From: CAIWHR01 sp963786625
GTDB lineage: Bacteria > Pseudomonadota > Gammaproteobacteria > Burkholderiales > Casimicrobiaceae
Length of the DNA: 64,000 bases
Direction: 5' to 3'
NCBI GenBank assembly: GCA_963786625.1
Contig: CAWAZS010000004.1
Span: forward strand, 620,001 to 684,000
The notes below the pieces were generated by a model. That model saw only the letters and a list, made by a program, of their open reading frames with translations. It did no database searches and was not told where the DNA came from. The translations under genes and the position numbers were made by a program. This document shows positions 7,701-15,967 of this stretch, in pieces (position 1 is the stretch's first letter; each line of letters opens with the position of its first letter).

Positions 7701-8460
7701 CGCGCCGCTCCGCGTGCTGATCGTCGACGACGAGGCACCGGCCCGTCGCCGGCTACGCGAGCTGCTGGACGACTGCGCCGGCGCGCTGCCGCTTCTGGTC
7801 GTCGGCGAGGCGGCCAACGGCCGCGAGGCGCTCGACATGCTTCACACCGTGAGCGCCGACCTCGTGCTCACCGACATCCACATGCCGGAAATGGGCGGAC
7901 TCGAGCTCGCGCGCCATGTGCTCAAGCTGCCGCAGCCGCCGGTCGTCATCTTCACGACGGCGCACGACGAGCACGCGCTGCAGGCGTTCGAGGTCAACGC
8001 GGTCGATTACCTGATGAAGCCGGTGCGCGTCCAGCGGCTGCTGGCCGCGCTGGAGAAAGTGCCCCGCCTGAAGCCCGTTCCCGGCGCGAAGCTCGACCAG
8101 CTTCCGGGATCGGTGCGCCGCTTCCTGTCGGTGACCGAGCGCTCGCGCGTGGTCCTCGTTCCCGTCGACGAGATCGTCTACCTCAAGGCGGAGCTCAAGT
8201 ACATCACCATCCGCACGACGGAGCGCGAGTACCTGCTCGAGGAGTCGCTGACCAAGCTCGAGGACGAGTTCGCGCCGCGTTTCGTACGCGTCCATCGCAA
8301 CTGCCTCGTCGCCCGCGATTTCGTTCGCGGTTTCGAGCGTCGGGTCGGCGACGGCGGCGATGCGCACTGGGAGGTGCTGCTGAAGGATGTTCCCGAGACC
8401 CTGCCGGTGTCGCGCCGGCAGCAGTCGATCGTCCGCGAGATCGGGCGCGAAATCGTTTGA
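7693..8460 (+). CDS. LytTR-type response regulator (AlgR family)
   Basis: 255-residue response regulator. The receiver domain occupies residues 7-120, with the acidic triad (VDDE at 11-14), the phosphorylated Asp61 in LVLTDIHMPEMGG and the lysine in YLMKPVRV. A LytTR DNA-binding domain covers about 145-250 (ERSRVVLVPVDEIVYLKAE through RFVRVHRNCLVAR). The start is a GTG that overlaps the end of the kinase gene by 8 bases, indicating translational coupling. In Pseudomonas the AlgZ/AlgR pair controls alginate, pili and virulence; the targets here are unknown. Confidence 0.9.
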   Translation: MSDAPLRVLIVDDEAPARRRLRELLDDCAGALPLLVVGEAANGREALDMLHTVSADLVLTDIHMPEMGGLELARHVLKLPQPPVVIFTTAHDEHALQAFEVNAVDYLMKPVRVQRLLAALEKVPRLKPVPGAKLDQLPGSVRRFLSVTERSRVVLVPVDEIVYLKAELKYITIRTTEREYLLEESLTKLEDEFAPRFVRVHRNCLVARDFVRGFERRVGDGGDAHWEVLLKDVPETLPVSRRQQSIVREIGREIV

Positions 8461-8482
8461 ATCCGTGACCCACGCCATTTCC

Positions 8483-9424
8483 ATGTCCACGCGCACGCTG
8501 ATCTGCGGTTCGCTCGCCTACGACACCATCATGGTGTTCCCCGACCGCTTCGAGCGGCACATCCTCCCGGACCAGACGCACATGCTGTCGGTGTCGTTCC
8601 AGATCGGCGAGATGCGCCGCGAGTGGGGGGGCTGCGCCGGGAACATCGCGTACAACCTGAAGGCGCTGGGCGGCGAGCCGGTCGTGATGGCGACGCTCGG
8701 CGACGACGGCACTCCGTACGTCGAGCGCCTTGCCGCGCTGGGCATCGCCGGCGACGGCGTGCGCAGCATGCCGGGCACGTATACCGCGCAGGCGTTCATC
8801 ATCACCGACCTCGACGACAACCAGATCACCGCATTCCACCCGGGCGCGATGAACGCCTCGCACGAGAACCGCGTCGGGGACGTCGAAGGCATCGCGCTCG
8901 GCATCGTCGCCCCGGACGGCCGCGAGGGAATGCGCGCGCACGTCGAGCAGTTCGCGAACGCCGGGATACCGTTCGTGTTCGACCCCGGCCAGGGCCTGCC
9001 GCTGTTCTCGGGACCGGAGCTCGTCGAGATGATCGATGCCGCGACGTTCGTCGCCGTCAACGATTACGAGGGAAGCCTGCTTGCGGAGCGCACCGGGCTC
9101 GCCCTCGAGGCGATCGCCGCCCGCGTCGACGCGCTGATCGTGACCCGCGGCGGCGACGGTTCGCGCATCCACGCGGACGGCCGCACGCTGGAGCTGCCGG
9201 CGGTGAAGCCGCCGTCGCTCGTCGATCCGACAGGCTGCGGCGATGCCTACCGCGCGGGCCTGCTGTACGGCATCGCCAGCGGCTGGGAGTGGGAGCGCAC
9301 GGGACGCCTCGCGGCGACGCTGGGCTCGCTCAAGATCGCGAGCCGCGGCGGCCAGAATCATTCCGTCAGCCGCGACGCGGTCGCGAAGCTCTACCACGAC
9401 CAGTTCGCGGCCTATCCCTGGTGA
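8483..9424 (+). CDS. PfkB family carbohydrate/nucleoside kinase
   Basis: 313-residue ribokinase-fold kinase. It has the N-terminal PfkB pattern GGCAGNIAYNLKALGG and the C-terminal signature DPTGCGDAYRAG, whose Asp is the catalytic base, so it phosphorylates a sugar or nucleoside hydroxyl with ATP. The lid region (GSLAYDTIMVFPDRF) resembles adenosine-kinase-like members found in betaproteobacteria, but the substrate is not decided by sequence. The start MSTRTLICGS is 22 bases after the regulator gene. The stop overlaps the GTG start of the next gene (GTGA), so the kinase and the acyltransferase are translationally coupled. Confidence 0.85.
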   Translation: MSTRTLICGSLAYDTIMVFPDRFERHILPDQTHMLSVSFQIGEMRREWGGCAGNIAYNLKALGGEPVVMATLGDDGTPYVERLAALGIAGDGVRSMPGTYTAQAFIITDLDDNQITAFHPGAMNASHENRVGDVEGIALGIVAPDGREGMRAHVEQFANAGIPFVFDPGQGLPLFSGPELVEMIDAATFVAVNDYEGSLLAERTGLALEAIAARVDALIVTRGGDGSRIHADGRTLELPAVKPPSLVDPTGCGDAYRAGLLYGIASGWEWERTGRLAATLGSLKIASRGGQNHSVSRDAVAKLYHDQFAAYPW

Positions 9425-10230
9425 CCGGGCGCCGGCATCCCCCCACTCCGCTGCCGGTGCGGCTCGTGCGCTCGGCGCGCGTCACCGCGCACGTCGTCGG
9501 AGGGCTCGCCACGACGATGTTCGTGTTCCCGTGGATCGGTCCGCCGAGGAAGCAGGCGCTGATCCGCAGGTGGTCGCGGCAGCTCCTCGGAATGCTCGCC
9601 ATCGAGACCCGCGTGCACTGGCGGCACGACGCCGGGCTGTCCGGAAACCTGCTGATCGTCGCCAATCACATTTCGTGGCTCGACATCTTCGTGCTGAACG
9701 CGCTGCAGCCGGCGCGATTCATCGCCAAGGCCGATCTGCGCCGGATGCCGGTCGTCGGTCGGCTGATCGCCAACGTGGGGACGCTGTTCATCGAGCGCGA
9801 GCGACGGCGCGACACGCACACGGTCAATCGCCACACGGTCGAGGTGCTGGCCCGCGGCGACCTGGTCGCCGTGTTCCCCGAGGGGACGACGAGCGACGGC
9901 CGGAGCCTCCTGAAGTTCCACAGCTCGCTGCTGCAGTCGATCGTCGACGCCGAAGGTCACGTGCAGCCGATCGCGATCCGCTATCGCACGCCGGACGACG
10001 CGCATTGCGAGGCGCCGGCGTATGTCGGCGAGCTGAGCCTGATGGGCTCGTTCTGGCGCGTCACCGGCGAGCGCGCGCTCGTCGCCGAGCTGCACCTGAT
10101 GCCGCCGCTGTCCGCGCAGGCGAGCCATCGCCGCGAGCTTTCGCGCGCGGCCGCCGAGGCTATCCGAACGGTTTTGGAGTCACCGGGCGACGTCCCGGCA
10201 CCTGATACACCCGGCGGTCCTCGAGCCTGA
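9421..10230 (+). CDS. 1-acyl-sn-glycerol-3-phosphate acyltransferase (PlsC family)
   Basis: 269-residue membrane-associated acyltransferase that would convert lysophosphatidic acid to phosphatidic acid. The catalytic HX4D is at His83-Asp88 (NHISWLD), block II is RFIAKADLRRMP at 100-110, and the substrate-binding FPEGT is at 152-156. One N-terminal hydrophobic segment (about 22-40) anchors it. The GTG start overlaps the kinase stop by 4 bases. The last 71 bases overlap the 3' end of the convergent apaH, unusual but tolerated since both reading frames look real to their ends. It may be an accessory PlsC or an ornithine-lipid type acyltransferase. Confidence 0.85.
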   Translation: MTGRRHPPTPLPVRLVRSARVTAHVVGGLATTMFVFPWIGPPRKQALIRRWSRQLLGMLAIETRVHWRHDAGLSGNLLIVANHISWLDIFVLNALQPARFIAKADLRRMPVVGRLIANVGTLFIERERRRDTHTVNRHTVEVLARGDLVAVFPEGTTSDGRSLLKFHSSLLQSIVDAEGHVQPIAIRYRTPDDAHCEAPAYVGELSLMGSFWRVTGERALVAELHLMPPLSAQASHRRELSRAAAEAIRTVLESPGDVPAPDTPGGPRA

Positions 10231-10987
10231 TCGCGGTCAGCGTGCCGCCCCACAGGCAGCCCGAGTCGAGCATCAGCAGATTCGGCGCGAGCCTGAGCTC
10301 CAGCGTCGACCAGTGGCCGCAGACGATCGTCCTGCCGGCCGAGGCGCGGTGCTCGTGCTCGAACCATGGGCGGAAGCCCTCGGGCGCCGCCTGCGGCCCG
10401 CGCTTCTCGCGAAACTCCATGGTGCCGTCCGCGGCGCAGAAGCGCAGCCGCGTGCAGGCGTTGACGACGACCCGCAGCCGGTCGAAGCCCTCGAGGTCGT
10501 CGCGCCAGGCGCGGGGCTCGTCGCCGTAGAGCTCGCGCAGGAAGACATCGGCGCGCTCGCTCGCGAGCATCGCCTGCACCTCGCCGGACAGCGCCAGCGC
10601 CATCGCCGGCGTCCACGCGGGGAGGAGGCCGGCGTGGACGAGCAGATGTTCGCCGTCGTCCACGACCAGCGGCCGGCGCTGGAGCCAGCCGAGCAGCTCA
10701 TCGCGATCGGGCGCCTCGAGGATAGGCGCGATCGTGTCGTGCCGGTGCGGCCTCGTGTGTCCGGCGGCGACCGTCAGCAGATGAAAATCGTGGTTGCCGA
10801 GCACCGTCGTCGCGCAACCGCCGAGCGCCTTCACTTCGCGCAGCACCGCGAGCGATTCGGGGCCGCGGTTGACGAGGTCGCCGACGAGCCAGAGCCGATC
10901 GCTCTCCGGCGAGAAGCCGACGAGCTCCAGCAGCTGGCAGAACTCCGCGTGGCAGCCCTGGATGTCGCCGATCGCGTAGAGGCTCAT
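10160..10987 (-). CDS. apaH: Symmetrical diadenosine tetraphosphatase ApaH
   Basis: 275-residue metallophosphoesterase that cleaves Ap4A to two ADP and also removes Np4N caps from RNA. Metal-binding motifs are all present: GDIQGC (Asp8), GDLVNRGP (Asp37), GNHD (65-67) and later HAGL and GHW. The length is normal. The 3' end overlaps the convergent acyltransferase gene by 71 bases. Upstream it is divergent from the rep helicase across 145 bases holding two adjacent perfect inverted repeats, one of which contains a TAGAAT box on each strand. Confidence 0.95.
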   Translation of the reverse strand: MSLYAIGDIQGCHAEFCQLLELVGFSPESDRLWLVGDLVNRGPESLAVLREVKALGGCATTVLGNHDFHLLTVAAGHTRPHRHDTIAPILEAPDRDELLGWLQRRPLVVDDGEHLLVHAGLLPAWTPAMALALSGEVQAMLASERADVFLRELYGDEPRAWRDDLEGFDRLRVVVNACTRLRFCAADGTMEFREKRGPQAAPEGFRPWFEHEHRASAGRTIVCGHWSTLELRLAPNLLMLDSGCLWGGTLTAIRLEDRRVYQVPGRRPVTPKPFG

Positions 10988-11045
10988 GGTGAAGACGCAA
11001 TGCGCGCTCGCTCGCGCGGGGAGCCGCGGGTCGGGCCCGCGGCGA

Positions 11046-11094
11046 TGCTAGAATCGCTGTCGATTCTAGCAGGCCGATGGAGCGACCATCGGCC
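11046..11094. promoter_or_regulatory. Two adjacent perfect inverted repeats between apaH and rep
   Basis: Repeat 1: TGCTAGAATCG/CGATTCTAGCA, 11-base arms, four-base loop (11046-11071). Repeat 2: GGCCGATGG/CCATCGGCC, 9-base arms, five-base loop (11072-11094). Repeat 1 places the -10-like hexamer TAGAAT on both strands, so it could hold back-to-back promoters for apaH and rep, or an operator. No good -35 boxes are visible. Confidence 0.45.
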
Positions 11095-11132
11095 CTGCGC
11101 CATCCGCCTGCGTCGTCTCGCCCTTCCTTCCG

Positions 11133-13138
11133 ATGTCGTTTCCCCTCAATTCCGCGCAGCGCGAGGCGGTGCGCTATGTCGACGGCCCGCTGCTCGTCCT
11201 CGCGGGCGCCGGCAGCGGCAAGACGCGGGTCATCGCCGCGAAGATCGGCCATCTGATCGAGTGCGGCCACGACCCGAAGCGCATCGCCGCGATCACGTTC
11301 ACGAACCGCGCGGCGCGCGAGATGCGCGGCCGCACGGCCCAGCTGCTGGAGGCGGGCGGCAGGCGCGGCGAGGCGGACGACGTCACGATCTGCACGTTCC
11401 ACGCGCTGGGCCTCAAGATCATCCGCGGCGACGCCGCCGCGCTGGGCCTGAAGCCGGGCTTCTCGATCCTCGATCCCGACGACATCGAGCCGATCGTCGC
11501 CGAGCTGGCGCAGACGACCGACCGCGCGCGCGCGCGCGCCGCGCAATGGCGGATCAGCGCCTGGAAGAACGCGCTGGTCGCCGCCGGCGGCGGCGGCGAA
11601 GGCGGCGCGAAACGACGACGAGGCGGTCGCGGCCCGCGTCTACGCCCGCTACGACGACACGCTGCGCGCGTACCAGGCCGTGGACTTCGACGATCTGATC
11701 GCCCTGCCGATCGGACTGCTCGCGGCCGACGCGTCGGCCGCGGCGAAGTGGCGCGAGCGCTGCGCGCACCTGCTGATCGACGAGTACCAGGACACCAATC
11801 CCGCGCAGTACCGGCTGTTCAAGCTGCTGGTCGGCGACGCGCGCGGCGTTCACCGCCGTCGGCGACGACGACCAGGCGATCTACGGCTGGCGCGGCGCCT
11901 CGCTCGACAATCTGGCGGAGCTGCCGAAGGACTTTCCGTCGCTCAAGGTGGTGAAGCTCGAGCAGAACTACCGGTCGACGGTGCGGATCCTGCGCTCGGC
12001 GAACACGCTGATCGCGAACAATCCGAAGCTCTTCGAGAAGCGGCTCTGGAGCGAGCACGGCCACGGCGACGCGATCCGGGTGACGCCGGCGGCGGACGAC
12101 GAGGCGGAGGCCGACGGCGTCGTCCGGCGCCTGCTCGCCCACCGCTTCGAGCACCGCGGCCGCTACGCCGACTACGCGATCCTCTACCGCGGCAATCATC
12201 AGGCGAAGCTGTTCGAGCAGCAGCTGCGCGCGCAGAGCGTGCCCTACGAGATCTCCGGCGGCCAGTCGTATTTCGAGCGCGCCGAGATCAAGGACATCGT
12301 CGCCTACCTGCGCCTGATCGCCAACGACGACGACGACCCCGCGTTCATCCGGGCGGTGACGACGCCGAAGCGCGGCATCGGCGCGACGACGCTGGAGCGG
12401 CTCGGCGCCATCGGCGGCGCCCGGCACGAGAGCCTCTTCGCCGCGGTGTTCGCCGACGATGCCCGTGCCGCGATTCCCGCGCGCCAGCGCGAGATCCTCG
12501 ACGCGTTCTGCACGATGATCAACGATCTGCGCTACCGCGCGGCGCGCGAGCCGGCGGCGCGCCTGCTCGACGAGCTGGTCACGGCGATCGGCTACGAGGA
12601 CTTCCTGAACGCGACCTGCGATCGCAAGCAGGCGGAGGCGCGGTGGAAGAGCGTGACCGATTTCGTCGGCTGGCTGTCGAGCAAGGGCGAGGCGGACCGC
12701 AAGAATCTGCTCGAGCTGACGCAGACGATCGCGCTGATCACGATGCTCGAGGGCCAGGACGAGCGCGAGACCGACGCCGTGCGGCTGTCGACGCTGCACG
12801 CGGCGAAGGGACTCGAGTTTCCGCACGTTTTCCTGGTGGGACTCGAGGAGGGACTGCTGCCGCATCGCGAGTCGGTCGCGAGCGGGAACGTCGAAGAGGA
12901 GCGGCGGCTGCTGTACGTCGGCCTCACCCGCGCCCAGCGCAGCCTTCATCTCTCGTACTGCCGCAGGCGAAAGCGCGCCGGCGAGTCGATCGAGTGCCAG
13001 CCCTCGCGCTTTCTCGCCGAGCTGGCGCAGGAAGACCTGCGCTGGGCCGGGGCGCCGGTCCCGCCGGAGGACGCCGCGCGCGAGAAGTTGGCGGGCAGCG
13101 AGCGCCTGAAGCTGCTCAAGGCGACGCTCGCGCGCTGA
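11133..13138 (+). CDS. rep: ATP-dependent DNA helicase Rep (UvrD family), two frame disruptions
   Basis: Superfamily 1A helicase, 3'-5', which helps replication forks past obstacles. Motifs run in order: Walker A GAGSGKT, TFTNRAAREM (Ia), DEYQDTN (II), GDDDQAIYGWRGA (III), QNYRST (IV), then LSTLHAAKGLEF and VGLTRAQ (V-VI). The ORF moves one base at about 11610 (AAA within GCGAAACGAC) and again at about 11845; each looks like one surplus base. Removing both gives a continuous protein of about 667 residues, normal for Rep. The disruptions are more likely sequence errors than decay because everything else is conserved. UvrD is an alternative, but the overall pattern fits Rep. Confidence 0.85.
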
Positions 13139-13181
13139 CGGTGGATCCGCCTGACGAGGGCTCTGACGGTGGGGTCGCCCG

Positions 13182-13206
13182 GCATCCGGCTGAAGCCGGA
13201 CCCACG
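13182..13206 (-). repeat. REP-like palindrome, copy 1
   Basis: On the minus strand this is the GTGGGTCCGGCTTCAGCCGG type palindrome found at several other intergenic places in the window. It lies just after the rep gene and directly before the metZ promoter. Confidence 0.7.
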
Positions 13207-13209
13207 GCG

Positions 13210-13239
13210 TTGACAGTTCGCGTCCTCCGCCGCTAAGCT
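13210..13239 (+). promoter_or_regulatory. Promoter of the metZ leader
   Basis: TTGACA (13210-13215), an 18-base spacer, and TAAGCT (13234-13239). The predicted start at about 13246 coincides with the first base of the riboswitch, which supports both calls. Confidence 0.65.
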
Positions 13240-13242
13240 TCC

Positions 13243-13300
13243 TGCTCGCGCCGATTTGAGCTCAGCTTGCGGGCGCGTAACAAATGCCGCTAAAGCGAGG
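13243..13300 (+). promoter_or_regulatory. SAM-II riboswitch upstream of metZ
   Basis: The sequence follows the SAM-II pseudoknot pattern: CGCGCC (5' P1 strand, from 13247), GATTT, a loop with GCTTGC, GGCGCG (3' P1 strand), then GTAACAAATG and GCTAAA (13289-13294). The P1 strands pair over six bases, and the final GCTAAA block is the usual pseudoknot segment. SAM-II riboswitches bind S-adenosylmethionine and lower expression of methionine biosynthesis genes in proteobacteria. Here the first gene downstream is metZ, exactly the expected target. Identification is by pattern recall, not by a covariance model. Confidence 0.8.
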
Positions 13301-13374
13301 TGAGGCTCCGGCCCGGATGAAACTCCGGGCTCTCGCGCCAAACCCGTTCGGCGGACGTCGAACGGGTTTTTTGC
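13301..13374 (+). terminator. metZ leader: second hairpin and intrinsic terminator
   Basis: After the SAM-II aptamer there is a hairpin GCCCGGA/TCCGGGC (13311-13330), enclosed by GCGAG/CTCGC, and then a strong terminator AACCCGTTCG/CGAACGGGTT followed by six T (13341-13372), ending 15 bases before the metZ ATG. The 3' P1 strand of the aptamer (GGCGCG) can also pair with CGCGCC at about 13334-13339, so a switch between structures is possible. Whether this leader attenuates transcription is inference. Confidence 0.7.
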
Positions 13375-13387
13375 TTTCGAGGCGCTC

Positions 13388-14632
13388 ATGACTGCCAACA
13401 AGCCACCGCGAGGCTTCACGACCTCGATCCTGCACTCCGACCGCGATGCCGGCGTCGAGCACGGCGCGCTCCACAAGCCGCTGCACGTGTCGGTCGCGTA
13501 CGGCTATCGCGATGCGCGCGAGCTGGCCGCGGTGTTCCAGGGCCGCGCGCAGGGCTACGCGTACGGGCGGCAGGGCAACCCGACCAGCGCTGCGCTCGAG
13601 GCGAAGGTGACGAAGATGGAGGACGGCGTGGCCACCGTCTCCTTCGCGACCGGGATGGCGGCGATCGGCGCAGCGATGCTCGCGCTGCTGCGCGAGGGCG
13701 ACCACGTCGTGGCGAGCCGGTTCCTGTTCGGCAACACGGTGAGCCTGTTCAACACGCTCGCCGCGCACGGGACGAAGATCACGTACGTCGACGCGACCGA
13801 CGTCGCCGAGGTCGAGCGCGCGCTGACGCCGGAGACCCGCCTCGTCTTCGTCGAGACGATCGCCAATCCGCGCACGCAGGTCGCGGATCTCGCGCGGATC
13901 GGCGCGCTCGCCCGGGATCGCGGGATACTCTACGTCGTCGACAACACGATGACCTCGCCGGCACTGTTCCGCCCGAAGGCCGTGGGCGCGGGCCTCGTCG
14001 TCAACGCGCTGACCAAGTACATCGGCGGGCACGGCAACGCGCTCGCCGGCAGCATCACCGACACCGGCCTCTTCGACTGGACGCGCTATCCGAACATCGC
14101 CGAGAACTACAAGTCGCAGCCGCCGGCGCTCTGGGGCATCCAGCAGATCCGCAAGAAGGGCCTGCGCGACTGGGGCGGGACGCTCGCCGCGAGCGAGGCG
14201 CACCACATCGCGGTGGGCGCCGAGACGCTCGCGCTGCGGATGGAGCGCACCTGCGCGAACGCGCAGGCGCTCGCGGAGATGCTCTCCGCGCACCCGAAGG
14301 TGCGGGCCGTCTACTACCCGGGCCTGCCGTCGCACCCCCAGCATGCGCTCGCGCGGTCGCTGTTCTGCGGCTTCGGGGGGCTCTTCTCGTTCGAGCTTGG
14401 CGACGGCGTCGACTGCTTCGATTTCCTGAACCGCCTCGGCATCGTCGTCTCGTCGTCGAATCTGGGCGACAACCGGACGCTGGCGATACCGGTCGCGCAC
14501 ACGATCTTCTGGGAGATGGGCGCCGAGCGCCGCGCCGCGATGGGCATTGCCGATGCGTTGATCCGCGTCTCGGTCGGGATCGAGGACCGCGACGACCTGA
14601 TCGGCGATTTCACGCAGGCACTGGCAGGGTGA
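13388..14632 (+). CDS. metZ: O-succinyl/O-acetylhomoserine sulfhydrylase (cystathionine gamma-synthase family)
   Basis: 414-residue PLP enzyme of the Cys/Met metabolism family, making homocysteine (or cystathionine) from an activated homoserine. The PLP lysine is Lys210 in NALTKYIGGHGN. Other family marks are YGRQGNPT near residue 60, SFATGMAAI near 80 and VVSSSNLGD near the C-terminus. The start follows a riboswitch leader and terminator, which ties it to methionine synthesis. The acyl donor and sulfur donor cannot be decided from sequence alone; metZ is the best betaproteobacterial name, and cystathionine gamma-synthase is the alternative. Confidence 0.85.
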   Translation: MTANKPPRGFTTSILHSDRDAGVEHGALHKPLHVSVAYGYRDARELAAVFQGRAQGYAYGRQGNPTSAALEAKVTKMEDGVATVSFATGMAAIGAAMLALLREGDHVVASRFLFGNTVSLFNTLAAHGTKITYVDATDVAEVERALTPETRLVFVETIANPRTQVADLARIGALARDRGILYVVDNTMTSPALFRPKAVGAGLVVNALTKYIGGHGNALAGSITDTGLFDWTRYPNIAENYKSQPPALWGIQQIRKKGLRDWGGTLAASEAHHIAVGAETLALRMERTCANAQALAEMLSAHPKVRAVYYPGLPSHPQHALARSLFCGFGGLFSFELGDGVDCFDFLNRLGIVVSSSNLGDNRTLAIPVAHTIFWEMGAERRAAMGIADALIRVSVGIEDRDDLIGDFTQALAG

Positions 14633-14650
14633 GTCGGCCCCGGGGTGCCG

Positions 14651-14720
14651 CGGGTCCGGCTTCAGCCGGATGCAGGGCGGGGTCGGGAAGCGCTGTGGGT
14701 CCGGCTTCAGCCGGATGCGG
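14651..14720 (+). repeat. REP-like palindromes, copies 2 and 3 in direct tandem
   Basis: Two near-identical units, GGGTCCGGCTTCAGCCGGAT at about 14652 and again at about 14697, 45 bases apart and in the same orientation. They lie in the gap between the converging ends of metZ and lpxH. Confidence 0.75.
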
Positions 14721-14729
14721 TGGCCCGGT

Positions 14730-15465
14730 TCACTCAGCCGCGGGCAGCTCGCGTGCCCGCAAGCCATCCGCGTCGCATTCGAGATAGCTGCCTCGGTCGT
14801 ACCAGTCGGCGAGCACCCAGCGCTCGCAGGCGCGGCCGTCGACGACGAGGTGGTGGCGCGCGGGGCGGTGCGTGTGGCCGTGGATCATCCGCGAGACCTC
14901 TGCCGCGCGAAACGCCGCCTCGACCGCCTGTTGCTCGACGTCGAGTATCGCTTCCGGCTTGGCGGCGGTCGCCGTCGTGCTCTTCCGCCGCAGCCAGCGC
15001 GCGACGCCGTGGCGCAGCGCGTACGGCAGCGCGAGAAAGCCGCGCTGCCACCGCGGATCGTGCGCGATCGCGCGGAACCGCTGGTACGCGACGTCGGAGG
15101 TGCACAGCTCGTCGCCGTGCATCAGCAGCGTCGGCGTGCCGGCGACGTCGACGACGATCTGCTCGGGCAGCAGCGTCGCGCCGGCGGCAGCCGCGAACCG
15201 TCGGCCCAGCAGGAAGTCGCGATTGCCCACGACGATGCCGACCGGCACGCCGGAGGCGGCGACGTCGCGCAGCGCGGACGCCACGCGCTCCGGCGAGCGG
15301 CTCGCGCAGCTGATCGTCGCCGATCCACAGATCGAACAGGTCGCCGAGCACGTAGAGACCTGCGGCCCCGCGCGCGCGGCTCGCGCAGAACGCCTCGAAC
15401 GCCGACACCAGCGCCGGACGCGCCGGCGCCAGGTGGAGGTCGGAGATGAACAGCGTGGGCTTTAT
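14730..15465 (-). CDS. lpxH: UDP-2,3-diacylglucosamine diphosphatase LpxH, one frame disruption
   Basis: Peripheral membrane metallophosphoesterase that makes lipid X in lipid A synthesis; essential in most Gram-negatives. Motifs: ISDLHL at the start, GDLFDLWIGDD, GNRDFLLG, HGD, and HGHTHRP near the end. The frame shifts once at about 15290, where GCCGGAGCG would read GCCGAGCG; removing one G restores 244 residues. The N-terminus is odd: the first family-like codons follow an ATA (15463-15465) that overlaps the ppiB stop (GCATAAAG). Either initiation uses AUA, or an ATG was lost through error, or the true start is elsewhere. Order ppiB-lpxH is common in this class. Confidence 0.85.
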
Positions 15466-15956
15466 GCGACTTCCTCGGCCCGCCGGATCACGACGTCCTC
15501 CTTCGGGACGTTCTGGTGGAAGCCGCCGTCGGCGGTCGCGACGCCCTTGATCCGGTCGACCACGTCCTGCCCGGCGGTGACCTTGCCGAAGACGCAGTAG
15601 CCCCAGCCCTGCGGGCTCGGTCCCTTGTAGTCGAGGAAGTCGTTGTCGGCGACATTGATGAAGAACTGCGCGGTCGCCGAATGCGGCTCGGAGGTGCGGG
15701 CCATCGCCACCGTGTAGCGCTTGTTCTTGAGGCCGTTGCCGGCCTCGTTGGCGACCGCCGCGCGCGTCGGCTTCTGCTTCATGCCGGGCTCCATGCCGCC
15801 GCCCTGGATCATGAAGCCGTCGATCACGCGGTGAAAGATCGTGTTGTCGTAGTGGCCGTCACGCACGTACTGCAGGAAGTTGGCGACGGTCGCCGGCGCG
15901 TTCTCGGCATCGAGCTCGAGCGTGATGTCGCCGTGGCTGGTGTGCAGTATGACCAT
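15462..15956 (-). CDS. ppiB: Cytoplasmic peptidyl-prolyl cis-trans isomerase (cyclophilin)
   Basis: 164-residue cyclophilin without signal peptide, so cytoplasmic PpiB. Characteristic stretches are FHRVIDGFMIQGGG and SATAQFFINVADNDFLDYKG, together with the PQGWGYCVFGKV loop. It begins 11 bases after the stop of the secreted paralogue, with a GAGGA ribosome site. It catalyses proline isomerisation during folding. The stop overlaps the apparent start of lpxH, suggesting a ppiA-ppiB-lpxH operon. Confidence 0.93.
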   Translation of the reverse strand: MVILHTSHGDITLELDAENAPATVANFLQYVRDGHYDNTIFHRVIDGFMIQGGGMEPGMKQKPTRAAVANEAGNGLKNKRYTVAMARTSEPHSATAQFFINVADNDFLDYKGPSPQGWGYCVFGKVTAGQDVVDRIKGVATADGGFHQNVPKEDVVIRRAEEVA

Positions 15957-15967
15957 GTGCGCAGTCC

